Shown: positions 46,409 to 59,360 of the stretch, one piece after another | Layout: each line of letters begins with the position of its first letter | How positions within the stretch are numbered: the first letter of the stretch is position 1 | Source of the DNA: Quillaja saponaria | Taxonomy: Eukaryota; Streptophyta; Magnoliopsida; Fabales; Quillajaceae | Direction of reading: 5' to 3' | Length of the DNA: 64,000 nucleotides | Assembly: GCA_029379385.1 (NCBI GenBank) | Contig: CM055617.1 | Location: forward strand, 14,107,532-14,171,531 | Made by a program: the position numbers and the translations under genes | The notes under the pieces: generated by a model | The model's database searches: none | The model's input: only the letters and a program-made list of their open reading frames with translations | What the model was told of the DNA's origin: nothing

Positions 46409-47444
46409 TTGCAAAGTGAATGTTCCTTTTCTTGATCACGTTACTACCTCAGCAGGCTGGTTTCACTTCCATTTCCAACTCATTTTTTGCATTTATATGA
46501 TTTTCGATTATGTTTCTTTTTTTTTCTTGTTTGAATTCTTAAATCTTTGGTACTTTCTAGTTATTTTCCCAGATTGATCGTCAATCTGTTTGACTTGATT
46601 CTTGTTATTGTTTTGTACTTAAGAAGACGTGGTACTTGCATTAACCCCTATTCCTGATTACTGATTCTTGGCCATTGGCATGTGATTGCTTGTCTCTGGA
46701 TTTTCCTTGGATGTTGGGGTAGAAGGAATAGTGTGTGATGTTGTGACTTGTGAGTATTTTGAATGATGTTTAGTTCAATTCAGATGATGGGGTATTGGTT
46801 AGCCAACTCTCTTGGATAATGTTATCTCTTAAATTGTAAGAATTGTACCTAATTGTTGAGATGGATGATTGATGTGTATTGTACTCTTTGGTGATCACAA
46901 GCCATAAATATCCAGCATTTTAGGTTAACACCTTGAAGTAAAAGTTTAGAAGCTTATGGTGAACATGGCTTTGCTTTGAAATTTTGTTTTCTCTACTAGC
47001 ATTGATTGTTGTTTTTATGGTATCCTTTTGAACAGGTTGTGGAAGTTTCTACTTCCAAAACGAGGCAAGCAAGGACATGCTAAGTGTCACTTTGTCGGGA
47101 TTGACATCTTCACTGCCAAAAAGCTCTTCCTACAATTGTGATGTATGAGTTTCATTGAATTGGTTTTAGATTTATGTTGTTGTCTATCCATATCTTTGGA
47201 TTTCTTAACTTTAAGATATTGATATTTTTGTTACAGGTTCTACATGTCAATAGCACTGACTACCAGCTGAATGGTATCTTTGAGGATGGATTTGTATGAC
47301 CATATCTGCATTCTTATTTTTTTAATATTTATTTTTTGTATTCGATTTTCATCTTCCCATTAGATGATACATTTTTGTTAACATTTTAGGTGAGTCTTCT
47401 GACTGAATGGAAACAATAAGGATGGCCTAAGGCTTCCAACTGAT
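46409..47444 (+). pseudogene. EIF5A: eIF5A pseudogene with introns retained, copy B
   Basis: Exon remnants at 47036-47142, 47237-47293 and 47390-47444, with the same GT-AG borders and the same one-base insertion in the hypusine loop. Here the shifted frame reads 'GKQGHAKCHFVGIDIF', with Ala as in functional eIF5A; copy A has Pro. So the Pro in copy A is a private change. Confidence 0.85.
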
Positions 47445-47484
47445 GTAATTATGTAATAGTTTTAATTTGAAATTTTTTTTTTTT

Positions 47485-47824
47485 GGGTTAAATTATACTT
47501 TTAGTTCTTATAGTTTAACAGAAAATTTATTTTAGTCCTTATAATTCTAAAAGTCAAAATGTCATCTTATGCAATGTGATCTCTATCGTTATCTCGCGTT
47601 AGATTTAATTAACAGAAAATTATGTGCAAACAAGTATCAATGTGGTCTATATTCATGTGGCATATCTCGTTACTTCCCTTAAGTTAAATCTAATGAGAGG
47701 TAACGATAGGAACTATATTATTTGGTTTTCAAAACTATAGGATTGCATTTTTGATATTTTGAATTATATGAATTAAACTAAACTTTGTAGTTAAACTACA
47801 AAGACTAAAAGTATAATTTAACCC
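47485..47824. mobile_element. MITE with terminal inverted repeats, copy B
   Basis: 340 bp with complete ends GGGTTAAATTATACTTTTAG and CTAAAAGTATAATTTAACCC. This copy defines the left border best. Confidence 0.7.
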
Positions 47825-47869
47825 TTTTTAAAAATAAAAAAAACTAAACTTTTATCACTCAACTAATAG

Positions 47870-48171
47870 GTCGGTCGGTAAACTTTTTTTTTTTTTAAAT
47901 GAACTTTTACTAACCAATCATGAAGTTATTTGGTTACCAACAAACCATGAATTTGGTTAGTAAATACCGACCAATCCCATGATCGGTCGATAAATACCAA
48001 TCAACTTTACTTTTTATCCCAAATATTTATGCCGACTAACTTTACCGATCAATCTCAAAGTTGGTCGGCATTATCGACGATGATTTTGTCGACAATATTT
48101 TACCAACTAAAAGCTAGTTGAAACAGTTTTACCGACCGACTTTAGGATCATTAATCTGTTTTCTTGTGGTC
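47870..48171. mobile_element. CACTA-like terminal relic, copy B
   Basis: As 10241-10541. Copy B keeps ACCGACCGACTTTAGGATC and TTGTCGACAATA, slightly closer to a regular CACTA subterminal motif. Confidence 0.5.
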
Positions 48172-49855
48172 ATTAAATAGGCAATGAATGCAATGTAGAA
48201 CGCAAGCTGAAATTGTAAGCTAAAAAACCCATGCTCCAAAACACTTTGTACACGTTCTCTCCATTAATACAACTATCATTTTCTCCAAGTCATTTCTACT
48301 TTGCCATTTTCCTCTACACTCCAACATACTAAAACATTAATAATCACACAAAATTATCCAACCTAAATTCTAAATCCACTAATCTAATTCCATCACAAAA
48401 CTATTATCTAACAATAAGAAACATTCCTTGAGTTGGCCCACTATTGAATGCACATGGACTACCGACCCCCAATGTCAAACAAACCAGAAAATTATGACTC
48501 ACTCCACAAAATTTCATATTTTTCACAAATTCAAAATTTTCAAATTCCCAAAATGAAACCCATAAATTCATAAGAATATCACAAACCAGCCCCCAATATC
48601 AAACAAACGAACTAGCTACCAGAACACATGAACCGGAAAAAACAAAAACAAAATTAAAAATATATATACCTCAACAATTTAGACCTGCAGCCAAGATCCA
48701 ATCAACCGAACCAAACTTGGAATGACAAAGGATGATTGCTGACGCACCTAGGGACCACTAGACATCAGACCAACATGTGAGGATTCTGGGTTAGAGAAAG
48801 AGAGATATCAGAAAGAAGAGAGAAAAGGGGAAAATCTTGAATGGGGAAGAAGAGAAAGTTTAGGTTTTGAAATTGAAAAAAACTATTGGCGACAGCATGT
48901 GACGTCTTGTTAGTTAAAAAAAGGTTGCAAATAAAAACATTAAAAGTTAAAAAATAAAATATGTAACAACAGACCTGTCGGTGATAAGAAACACATTGTC
49001 GCATATAGTTTTCTGTAATTTGTCGCAAAATTTGTGAAATAAATTTTTTATGTTCCTATCCATATAGTTAAATTGCTAGCGATGATAGTAAAAATGTTGT
49101 CGCTAGTTGATTTTTTCTTTTCTTGCCATTGTAATCCCATTTTCATACTTCTGCAACTTATGCTGTTATCCGCAAGTGAATGTTTATGGTGACTTTCTTT
49201 CTTTTATCAGAGAAAGTTAAAGAGGAAGAAGGATTATGTAGTTTTATGAATTTAATTTAATTAATTTTGAAATTTTTGTTTTTATTTCTATTTATCTATA
49301 GAAATTCACATGTCAAATTGTTATTCATCAATTTTTTTCATTTATTTTATCTGTCCACATCACATTCGTCAAAGTTAATTTGGATAGAAAGTGACGGCAG
49401 AGACCCAATTAGAACAATTTTATAATTTTAGAGACTCAATTGTAACAAAATGAATGATAGAGACAAAACTGAAATTAGAATAAAATTACACGAACCAAAA
49501 GTGTAATTTAGCTTATGAAGAATTATTAACATTTTAGTTGGTTGCATATTTGATTGGTCATCAGATTTTTCAGTAAATGAAGTAGCCACACCTTATACAC
49601 CAATCTTCTCTAAGTGAGATTCTTCCCAGTTTGATTGGTCATCAGATCATTTGTTTATTATCGATAAAGTAAAATTAGCTCCAGATCACAAATTACAATT
49701 TTCAGATTGAGACATTCATAAAGGGCTTGAACCTACCTATGTATGGTCCTTTAGTTTTAGATGATAGATTAGTATTCATATCAGAATCTGATTTTTGTAT
49801 TATAGCATGTATCTTTCTGATAATATTCTACTTCGGCTTTTGGTTTGGGACATAT
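48172..49855. other. Intergenic DNA with GTCGC-type CACTA relic (about 48886-49128)
   Basis: Counterpart of 10542-12225. The open frame at 48765-49028 on the minus strand has no recognisable content and exists only because stops are missing by chance. Confidence 0.45.
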
Positions 49856-50203
49856 TGTTATGAATCATTTCTCTGAAGTGGACCTAAAGACAAGTGAGCT
49901 TGAAGAACAGAACTGGACTGGCACTTCAAAGACCATAACAAACTCTAAAAGCAGTGTTCCATTTATGCAAAGCCGTTAGGCTGAGCTGGCAAGTTGTTAA
50001 TACCGTTATAAGAGCCGTTGGGCTGTTGAGTTTGAAAAATTAGGTTATAGACTAAGTTGTTGATTGTATTGATTAGTTGTAGAATATAATTGAATTCTGT
50101 TTCTCTATCTCTTCTTTCTCTCACTGAAATTCTTTCTTTGACTCTCCCTTGGCAACCATAACTGCTTTCTTATTGTTCTATTAGAGCAACCTTCCTGGCA
50201 ACA

Positions 50204-51400
50204 ATGGTGAACATTAATGCTTCTATCATTGATCAGAGGCTTAGTGCTATGGAAGCAAGGATCAAAACCATGAATGGCAAATTCCACAGTATTGATACAA
50301 CAATATAAGAGTTGAAATCATCAGCCATGGAAGTTCAGTCGAACACCAATGTAAAGTTGTTAGCAGTCATGGAGTAGCAATCTAATTCAGATGCAAGACT
50401 CCAAGCTGTCATGGTGGCCTTAGCATCCATTCAGGTAGCATTAACAGGTCTGCGTATGGGGCATAATTCAGAAGTGAATAGAGAGCCAGTCCTTCCAAAT
50501 CCACCAATTCCACCAGGAATACATCCGAGATAAGTCAGACCACAGGCTAATCTTCAAGAACCTGAAGGTCAGGAACTGGAATTAAGAGATTATCACTTGC
50601 TGAAATGTGTGGCTCAAGTGGAGCTCCCAAGATTTGAAGAGGATAACCTTCGGAGCTGGCTGTTCATATGTAAAGAGTTTTTTGAGGTGGATCAAACACC
50701 AGAGCAAATGAAGGTGAGGATTACTGCAATGCACTTTGGAGGGAAGGTATTGGAATTGTATCAGGGATTCTTGGAAGAAAGAAACATGCACAGACCCCCC
50801 TAGGATGAGTTCTTGGTGGCACTACAGGCAAGATTTCAAGGTAATGTCCTTTCCAGACCTATAATTGCTTTAAAAATTTGAGACAAGAAAATAGTGTAGA
50901 AGGATCCAATGAGAAATTTGAAGGACAGAGGAATAGATGTTCTATGCCTAGAGAGGTGATGTTAGACCACTATTTAGGGGGATTGAAGGAAGAAATTGTT
51001 CATGGGATAAGTATAGTGGAGATTCAGACCTTGGCTCAAGCTATGACATTAGCTAGGAATCAAGAAAATTTCCTTAACTCTACATTATACAAGAAGCCAC
51101 AGTTCAACACTTATAAACCTCACCAACCTCAGAACTTCCAATATAGCAGCCCTAGAAATTCACCTAACCCCAATGTTGTACCTCAACCTCCCCAGAAATT
51201 TCTCCCTAATCAACCATACAAAGATGGCAATTGGACAATTTCAGAAGTAAAAATATGAACTCTACTCATTCCAAGCCTACTTATAACAAGACCTTCCAAA
51301 ATTAACCTAGGAGAAACTCTTTGTCCATGACAGGGACTGAGATGGAAGAGAGAAGAAAAAAAGGGTTATTCTTTTACTATAATGAGAGGTTAGTGCCTGG
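50204..51400 (+). pseudogene. Chromodomain-element gag, copy B
   Basis: Starts ATG at 50204. Shares the same stops as copy A. Differences include 'FFEVDQTPEQ' (Met in copy A) and 'RNRCSMPREVMLDHYL' (Ser and Gln in copy A). Confidence 0.85.
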
Positions 51401-51406
51401 GCATAA

Positions 51407-51712
51407 TTGCAGAAACACTCAAGTTATATATCTATAATCTATGAAGAGGAAGATGAGGTGATTGAAAAAGAGGAAGTACTAGACTTGACTGAGTACACAC
51501 CAGAGAAGGAGGAGGGTGAAATCTCCATATCAATCCTCGCTCTAATTGGAGCTGATTGGGGAACCCCTAGTAACAAGAGATATCAGACTATGAAAGTTCA
51601 AAAAACTGTAAAGAAACAAACATTGCTAGTGCTTATTGATAGTGGGAGTACCCACAATTTCATAAATTTGGAATTGGTTAACAGACTGGGGTTGAGGAGT
51701 TATCAGACTTAG
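51407..51712 (+). pseudogene. Chromodomain-element protease, open in copy B
   Basis: A 101-codon open frame with 'KKQTLLVLIDSGSTHNFINL', the expected D-S-G-S-T catalytic loop. Copy A has a frameshift and Cys in this loop. Flanking gag and RT frames are broken. Confidence 0.85.
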
Positions 51713-52109
51713 GCAATACAAGTGGTGCTAGCAGATGGAAATAAGGTCTGGGTGTCTACAGTTTGCAAAGGGCTGCAATGGACTTTACAATGAGCCATAT
51801 TCCAGGCTGACTTCCTTGTCATGCCTTTAGGTAACTTTGGGGTGGTATTGGGAGTTCAATGGTTAGCTACCCAGGGAGATATATGCTGGAATTCAAGACA
51901 ACTAACCATGCAGTTCCAGTGAAACCAGAAGACCATCAAGTTACAAGGGTTGTATCAGTCTATCTCAATGAACAGGAGGGAGAAGAACAGGTCTCTACCT
52001 GTTAACAGTTGCTCAATGTTTGTACAAATAGAAAAACAACCTGTTACAGCACATGATGGACTAAGGTTGTCGTCCTTAGAACTCAGAAAACTGAAGCAGT
52101 AAGTATTGA

Positions 52110-52800
52110 TATGGAAGCCTTGCTACAAGAGTTTGCTGATGTTTTTGAAGAACCAAGAAGTCTAACTCCAAGAAGATCATTTGATTACAACATTAAGTTA
52201 AAGGAAGTAGGGCAACGAGTGAACTTAAGGCCTTATAGGTGGGAGTCCCTATAGAAAGATGTTATTGAAAAAGGAAAAAGGATAACAGCTAGAAGTTTTA
52301 TGTAGACTACAAAAAATTGAACTAAATAACAGTGAAAAATAAATTTCCTATTCCTATTATTGAAGAGCTGCTTGATGAGCTTTATGGAGCCTAATTTTTC
52401 TCTAAGCTGGATCTCAGAAGTGGGTACCATCAAATTAATATAAGGGCAGAAGGACATCTGTAAGACTACATTTAGAGCTCATGAAGGGCTATATGATTTT
52501 GTAGTCATGCCCTTTAGCTTAACAAATGCCCCAGCTACTTTTCAAGGGGTTAATGAACAGTGTTTTAAAACCACTGTTAAGGAAATTTGTCCTGGTTTTC
52601 TTTGATGATATTCTAGTATACAGCAGGACTTGGAAGAAGCATATCATCTACTTAAAAGAAGTCCTTACACTACTAAGAACCCATGTGCTTTATGGTAAAA
52701 GGAGCAAGTGCATTTTTGGCAGCCAGCAAGTGGGATACTTGGACCATCTTATCAATGCTAAAAGGGTAATTGCATATCCAAAAAGATTTTGGCCATGACT
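52110..52800 (+). pseudogene. Chromodomain-element reverse transcriptase, copy B
   Basis: Includes the segment missing in copy A: 'VVMPFSLTNAPATFQG' region at 52496-52562. The catalytic motif 'LVFFDDILVYSRTWKKHIIY' has Arg where copy A has Met. Stops still occur upstream (for example after 'DYKKLN'). Confidence 0.88.
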
Positions 52801-53300
52801 AAATGGCCTAAACCAAATACAGTGAAAGCTTTGAGGGGATTTCTTGGGTTGATTGGCTATTACAAGACATTCATCAAGGATTATGGCAAAGTCAGCAAGC
52901 CCCTAACATTACTACTGAGAAAAAATAGTTTTACATGGGGAGAGCAAGCTGAGGAAGCATTCCAGATACTTAAACAAATGATGTCACAGGCTCCTGTGTT
53001 GGCCTTACCTGATTACTCCCAAGAATTTGTCATTGAGACAGATGCTAGTGGGATAGGCATTGGGGCTGTGCTGTTGCAGCAAGGACATCCCTTGGCATTT
53101 CTAAGTAAAACCCTAAGTCCTAAACATATGGGGTAATCTACTTATAAAAAAGAACTCATAGCTATTGTGCATGCTATGACAAAGTGGAAACAATACCTAT
53201 TAGGAAGGCATTTTACCATCACAACAGATCACCAGACAATATGCACTAGAGTAGAAAGAATGCAACCTAGTTCTGCAAAAATAGTTATCCAAGTTAATGG
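52789..53300 (+). pseudogene. Chromodomain-element RNase H, copy B
   Basis: Open 52789-53136, same as copy A except 'YYKTFIKDYG' (Lys in copy A). The stop after 'KHMG' is shared. Confidence 0.85.
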
Positions 53301-54360
53301 GGTTAGACTATGTAATAGTTTATAAGGAAAGAAAGGACAACACTGCTGCAGATGCTCTATCAAGAATAATGCCCCAGACAGAAATGACTGAATCTAATGC
53401 TTCAGCAATATCAGTTTTAACAACTTACTGGACCAACAGAATTGTAAGGAGATATGACCATGATGAGAAATTTCTGAAAGTCATACAAGAAGTACAACAA
53501 AATAAAGATTACCACCCTCATTACATATACCTACAAGGTCAGTTGAAAAGTAAAAACATACTAGTAATACTTAGTAATATGGAACTCAGGAAAGAGCTAC
53601 TGAAGTTATTCCACTGTAGTACTGTTGGGGGTCACTCTGGGTATATGCTACCATTAAGAGGCTTAAGGGTGTTTTTTATTGGAAAGGGCTACAGAAGAAT
53701 GTTAGGAACTTTGTGAGGACTTATGAGACTTGTTAAAGGTTCAAAACTGAAACCACTGTTTCTCTAAGACTCTTACAACCATTACCTATTCCTAATAAAG
53801 TTTGGTCATTCATTTCTATGGTTTTTATAGATAGACTACCTAAGTCTGGTGGCAACACAGTTATCTTGTGGTTGTGGATAGACTAAGCAAGTTTGCTCAC
53901 TTTATTAGCATACAACATCCCTACACAACCAGCACTGTGGCCCAAGCTTTCATGAACAATGTCTACAAGGTTCATGGAATGCTTAAAGATATTGTGTCAG
54001 ATAGTGATCTTGTGTTCTTATCACAATTCCGGAAAGAACTGTTTAGGTTGCAAAAAGTTAAGCTTTTACACTCTTCAGCCTACCATCCCTAAACTGATAA
54101 ACAGGCTGAGATAGTTAACAGGTCCTTTAAGGCTTACCTCAAGTGCTTTGCTGGAGATTGTCCAAAAAGGTGGCTTCAATGGTTACCTTTAGCTCAATTG
54201 TGGTATAGCTCAATTGTGGTATAACACCAATTTTCGTACCTCCATCCAAATGAACCTTACCAAGCATTATTTGATCAAGAACCCCCTTGTCACATTCCTT
54301 ATCTGAAGGGTGATTCCAATAATAGGTCCTTGTCTAGTAGAAAGGCTAACTTGTAGATGC
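53297..54360 (+). pseudogene. Chromodomain-element integrase, copy B
   Basis: 'KERKDNTAADALSRI', then the zinc-binding part, which copy B breaks by loss of one base after 'GGHSG' (near 53640). The core phrase '[20 protein letters not shown]' is at 53868-54092, nearer the family consensus than copy A. Confidence 0.85.
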
Positions 54361-54542
54361 TTAAAGACAATTTATATGGGGCATAGAACAGAATAAAGGT
54401 GCAAACAGAGAGACATAGAAGTGAGGGGGGGGTTCTTGGTGGGAGAATGAGTTTATTTGAAAATACAACCCTATAGATAGCAGACTGTAAGTAACTCTAG
54501 TTTCCATAAGTTGGCAGCAAGGTACATGGGCCATTTTAAATA

Positions 54543-54935
54543 GTGGAAAAAATTGACAATGTAGCATATGCATTGACGTTGCCTGATTCTACAAAAATCC
54601 ACAATGTTTTCCATATTTCTTTACTGAAAAGGAAACATGTAGACAGGGTGGTCCACACTCAGTTGCCAAACATGGATGACGAGGGCAAGGTGTTGTTGGA
54701 GCCAGTTCAGATATTAGATAGGAGATTGTGCAAAAGGCATGGTAGAGCTTCTGTTCAGGTGCTGGTTCATTGGTCTAACACAAGGGTGAAGGACTGCACT
54801 TGGGAAGACATTCAAGACCTCAAGTTGAGATTTCCTCAGTTTGATCCTTGGGGTCAAGGATCTACTGACGCAGGGGAGAATGTTACAAATCATTACTCTG
54901 AAGTGGGCCTAAAGACAAGTGGGCTTGAAGATTAG
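54543..54935 (+). pseudogene. Integrase C-terminus with chromodomain, copy B
   Basis: 130 open codons, as copy A, with Lys for Glu in 'SNTRVKDCTWEDIQD' and Asn for Ile in 'QLPNMDDEGK'. It runs into the 3' LTR at 54881. Confidence 0.9.
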
Positions 54936-55225
54936 AATTGGACTGGCAAACAAACTCTAACGCAGCGTTCCATTTAAGCAAAACCGTTAGGCTGAGCTGG
55001 CAAGTTGTTAATACCGTTATAAGAGCTGTTGGGCTGTTGGGCTGTTGGGCTGTTGGGCTGTTGAGTTTGAAAAACTGGGTTATAGACCGAGTTTTTGATT
55101 GTATTGATTAGTTGTGGAATATAATTGAATTATGTTTCTCTCTCTCTTCCTTCTCCTTATACAATTATCTCTCTGATTCTCCGTTGGTAGCCATAGCTGC
55201 TTTCTTATTGTTCTTGATCTTAAAA

Positions 55226-57062
55226 CATATAAAAAATGAAAACCACAAAATCTTCATTTGATGCATGGGTGTTTAAGAATTGAGTTGGTTCAGTTTCAGG
55301 TGTGACATACCAACCAATTTGACGTGGTTACTATTTTTTGTTTCTAAAAGTAGGCTAATCACAGTAGAGACATATTCCCTCTCTTTTCTTTTTTGGCCAT
55401 TAATTTTGCTGGTTTTCTTTGAAACCCAGCCAAAAAAGGTGAGATAATTGTATTACATATATATCTCAGTTTTTCCCCAATTCTTCTCTCTAAGGAAGGG
55501 CATCAGAGCTGGTTAAAATGGTGAAAATTCTCTCAAACCTGCCTGAGAAGTACAGTGATACGATATGCATCAAGAGGGATTTCAAGATCATGCTCCACTT
55601 TCTTGATTTCTCATGTTGCGAAATTAGTCAATATTGCAGCCAATTGGATTGATTTTTTTCTTTTTTTTGGGGAGGGAGAAGAGAAAATAAACTTCCAAAT
55701 ACGTCTTCTAAGAAAATCTAGAATCGCCCATTGAACCTCTTAGAAAAGCAGTGTATTGGATTGATTAGCTTACTCTCAAGTTGTTGTGTTGGATTGATTA
55801 GCTCACTCTCAAGTTGTTGTGTTTATTGGATTCCTCTAGCTATTTCTTTCTTGCATGGGATTGACTGCCTGACAATCCTCCTTATGTGTTTCTGTGCTTC
55901 TTTATACTACTTGAGTAGCCTAGTTTCTGTTGTTGTTCTTTTTTTTCTGTTTTTTTATTTATTTTTTTGGCTGAAACTGTTGTACTTCTGTTGTCCATCA
56001 ATGAAAGGCAAGTTTTACACGGTCAAGACAAAAAATAACTGGCTCGTCCAAAACCGTATCGGCCGCTCAACAAGTAACACTTCATATCATTTCGAAGCTT
56101 AGAATATTCACACCCAAAAAAGAAAAAAACAAAGGCTTAACTAAGAAGAATATTGCTTACACAAAACTATGAAAGGAAGAGAATCTGGTTTTCAGATTGT
56201 GTGCCTTGGTAAGGGCCCTTCATCTAGCAGTTTATACTTATGGCTTTCCATATAAAAAACCAAAAACCCTCTTAAAATACACATCCAAAATCATTATGAA
56301 TTCGTATATTCCTACCTCCAACCTTTGCCACACCTGAATGAATATTAAGACACCAATATTTCATCAAAAATTGTACAGTTCACCAGCAAGAAAAACCTTA
56401 CAGCAACAGTTTGTACTTCTCCATTACACATCCTCAATTTCCAGATTGACGTTTTCACCTCATAACTTTTCTGTTGACTTTCTCCTAACAAAATTTTTAA
56501 TTCTTATCACATTGAGACACATCAGGAAGTAATCTTGTATGCCTTGTTGACGGCAAATTATGATGGGGCAACTGATTCTGGGCTGATTCTGCTCATTCTG
56601 AGTACAAAGCATGGTAAAACAACTCACGTTCCCAAACTAACCCTAAATATTCTATCTTCCTGCTTCCAAATCACCTACTACAATATGCAACTCCTGGCAT
56701 TCAAGTCAAATGTCCTTGCTTATTTAAGTTTGTTCAAAATTTCAGGTTCAAATACAAAAACCCAGGCTGTGAAAATCACACAAGGTAATACATAATAAAA
56801 AAAAACGACCACACATTTCAAAGCCAATTGCATGCATCAATATGTAGCAAACAGAATATCATAGAGGAAAACTTAGGAAGGAACACCAGAATTCTTTCAG
56901 AACATGCATAATTCAAAAGATGAATAGCAAACTGCACCCAAGATTCCAGTCATGATAAGCTAATCTCATGAAAAAGCACTATCAACTCCATATCAACAAT
57001 AATGTAACTTAAGGCACAAAATTCTCATTACAAGAGTAGCTCTAACCATTCATATCTTCTGC
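55226..57062. other. Intergenic stretch, copy B; 33-bp direct repeat
   Basis: Counterpart of 17494-19325. The 33-bp units lie at 55758-55790 and 55791-55823. A longer open frame (55731-56102) arises from one small deletion, is Leu/Ser/Cys-rich and matches nothing I recognise. Its right part is the likely 3' flank of the CacyBP copy. Confidence 0.5.
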
Positions 57063-59193
57063 TCAGCGATACCCCTTAAGAGGGTCTATATTCCCAGATC
57101 TTGCATCAGTCCATGCTTTTGCAATTGTTTTCTTCATTTCCTCATCTCCTTCCTCATACATATTCTGCAATGTCCATAGAAAGCAAAAGAAGTTCAAGAC
57201 AGCGGCAGTAGATGAATATAAAATATCATATGCTAACACATGCTACCAAAATAATATGGATCAAAGCATGCGAACAAGCATTATGCATGCTTCTGTGCCA
57301 GAAAGCATATTCAGGTAGCCAAGTTCAGAGCAACTAGAACCTCACCTTCATTAAGTCCATTATTCCTGCCATGGGGTCTTTTTCTTTATCCAAATTTGGC
57401 TTCAGCTGTAACATATGAAGATAATGTGTTAGAAAAAAGATGTTAATCGTATTCCTTGATAATAACACAAAATGATGAAATCAAACTGTAATCCCACACA
57501 TAGTATATGCCTACCTTGTCCTCTTTGTAGTGCAAATCCAGCCAATTTCCTTTAGAAGCTTTGGTCAATGTAATGATCACCTTTGTAGGTTTAACCACAA
57601 CCTTACACTTCTCAGGTACTATCTCCTTATTCAGTTTTGGTATAGCACATCCGTAATTCTTCCCTTGGACGTCATGGAATTTGACATCAAAAGGATGTAG
57701 TTTTGAACTCAGTCTCAATCTTTTGCTCATCAACTCCCTCAAGGAACACATATACCTGCAAGAAGAAAAGCAAAGCTGACCAACAACAAAACAATGCTAT
57801 ATTCAACAAAACTGAGACCTATTATGAGAACATTATCACTCATAATAGGATACTAATCTGAGTTCCTGCCAACTAGCTTCTTAATTAACTATCTCAAGAG
57901 TTACAATGTACCTTAATTTTGTCGTTGTCCTGATCCCAGCTAAATGATCCAAGTGTTGCATAAGTAAGTGCTGGACCAGATCGCACTTTAGTCATAGTAG
58001 AGATTGGAGTTGGAATCTGTGGCGTAGGAACAGGTAGTGACTCTTTTGAAAGCTGCAAGTAAGATATAAAAAATTAGCAACTAATAATTGATGAGGATCT
58101 GATTCAAAACCTAAAACCCACCCTCCCCTTGCTCTAGGACAGTAGATCCCTCCTCTCTTACAAGTTGAATACCAATCCACTCATAAGCTAACCAGTCATT
58201 CATTGTGTTCAGCATGGACAATACCCAAAGTTAATCTGATATATTGACTGTATTCCAAGACAATTAACCTCCAGAAGACAAAAAAAACAAGGTATCAAAT
58301 ATGCATATGCAGGGCCTGAAAAATGCTGCATGGGGGGATCCGACTACTTAATTGTTTACTATAAACTATATAAATCATCAACGGCAAACTCAGCTATCTG
58401 ACAGACCATAAAAAATTTTAATTTGACACCAAAAAGTTCATATTCTGCAAATATGTCTAAGTGGTAGCCATATACCGACCACAACAAATGCATATCCAGG
58501 AGGATTATTAATTTGTTTATTTATTTTGCTAAGAAAATTAAACAGGTTAATAGCGTATTGTTTCCATTACATATTTTGAGTGCCTCACATTTCTACTAAT
58601 GAAAAATTAATTTTGACCCTCAAGTGAGGAAAAAGGAATGAAAAGAACACAGAAAATAATGCCATCTTTTAGGGACGAAAATAAAAAACTGAAATCATCA
58701 CCATGCATGTCACAATCTAAACATACCCAATACTAAAAATGTCTGCTCATACTCATCTCCTATATATTTATATATATAAACACCCTAATCCCGTTTTGCT
58801 AGAAATATTCATCATAGCACATTGCAATTTAAAAATAATAATAATAATTTGCTGCCTAACAATCCAGCAATATTTCTCGTTCAGTATGCCGCATAAAACT
58901 CATAAAAAAAAATTAAAAAAAAAGCAATTTCATCTATAATCTATGACATTGTAGAAAAATCCAATACCACAGCCAACCCATATTCGCTAACCCAGAATTG
59001 ATTATAAAAAATATGAAACTGTTACAGCAACAAAACATATTTCTAAATGGGATAGAAAACAATTAGTAGAAAAAGTGAATACCTTCTCCAAGTCACGAAT
59101 TTCAGATGAGAGTAGAGAGACGATTCGAGGCCTTTTCGCTATACTATGCAACTGACGAAGCTCCTCCAAATCCAATGCCAAATCTTCCGCCAT
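57063..59193 (-). pseudogene. CACYBP: CacyBP homologue, copy B, frameshifted in exon 3
   Basis: Exons at 59193-59083, 58052-57912, 57755-57515, 57405-57346 and 57164-57063 keep all splice borders. Exon 3 is 241 bases instead of 240: one extra G near 57693 (AAAAGG instead of AAAAG) shifts the frame inside the CS domain, just before 'FDVKFHDVQGKNY'. The protein would be truncated early in the CS domain. It also has Pro to Arg in exon 2 ('KVRSGPAL') and Arg to Gly in 'GKNYGCAIPK'. A base-calling error in a homopolymer-like spot is possible; the amino-acid changes argue for relaxed selection or an allele. Confidence 0.85.
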
Positions 59194-59360
59194 TTTTGGA
59201 CTAATCTCAATCAAATTCCAGTTAAGGGGGAAGAACGAAGAGGCAGAGTTCACAAATTGAAGACTATGTAGGCGAATGTAAATTTGTATCCGGGTAGAAA
59301 ATGCTAGAAGCCTCGAAAAAAACAATAGAAGGGCATTTTGGACTTTGAATGTCTATATAT

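Larger units (their letters stand above)
49856..55225 (+). mobile_element. Chromodomain Ty3/gypsy retrotransposon, copy B
   Basis: LTRs at 49856-50176 and 54881-55225, purine tract before the right LTR, and CATAT at 49851-49855 and 55226-55230. It is less damaged than copy A: it keeps the RT palm segment and an intact protease active site. It has its own 16-bp duplication (AGCTCAATTGTGGTAT) near 54190-54220 that hits the integrase end. Confidence 0.92.

Noticed and set aside
48765..49028. 87-codon minus-strand ORF in copy B only
   Set aside because: Copy A has base changes that break it, and it overlaps a CACTA-like relic.
55731..56102. 123-codon ORF in copy B
   Set aside because: It is produced by a small deletion that joins two frames separate in copy A, and is composed of a 33-bp repeat and T-rich low complexity.
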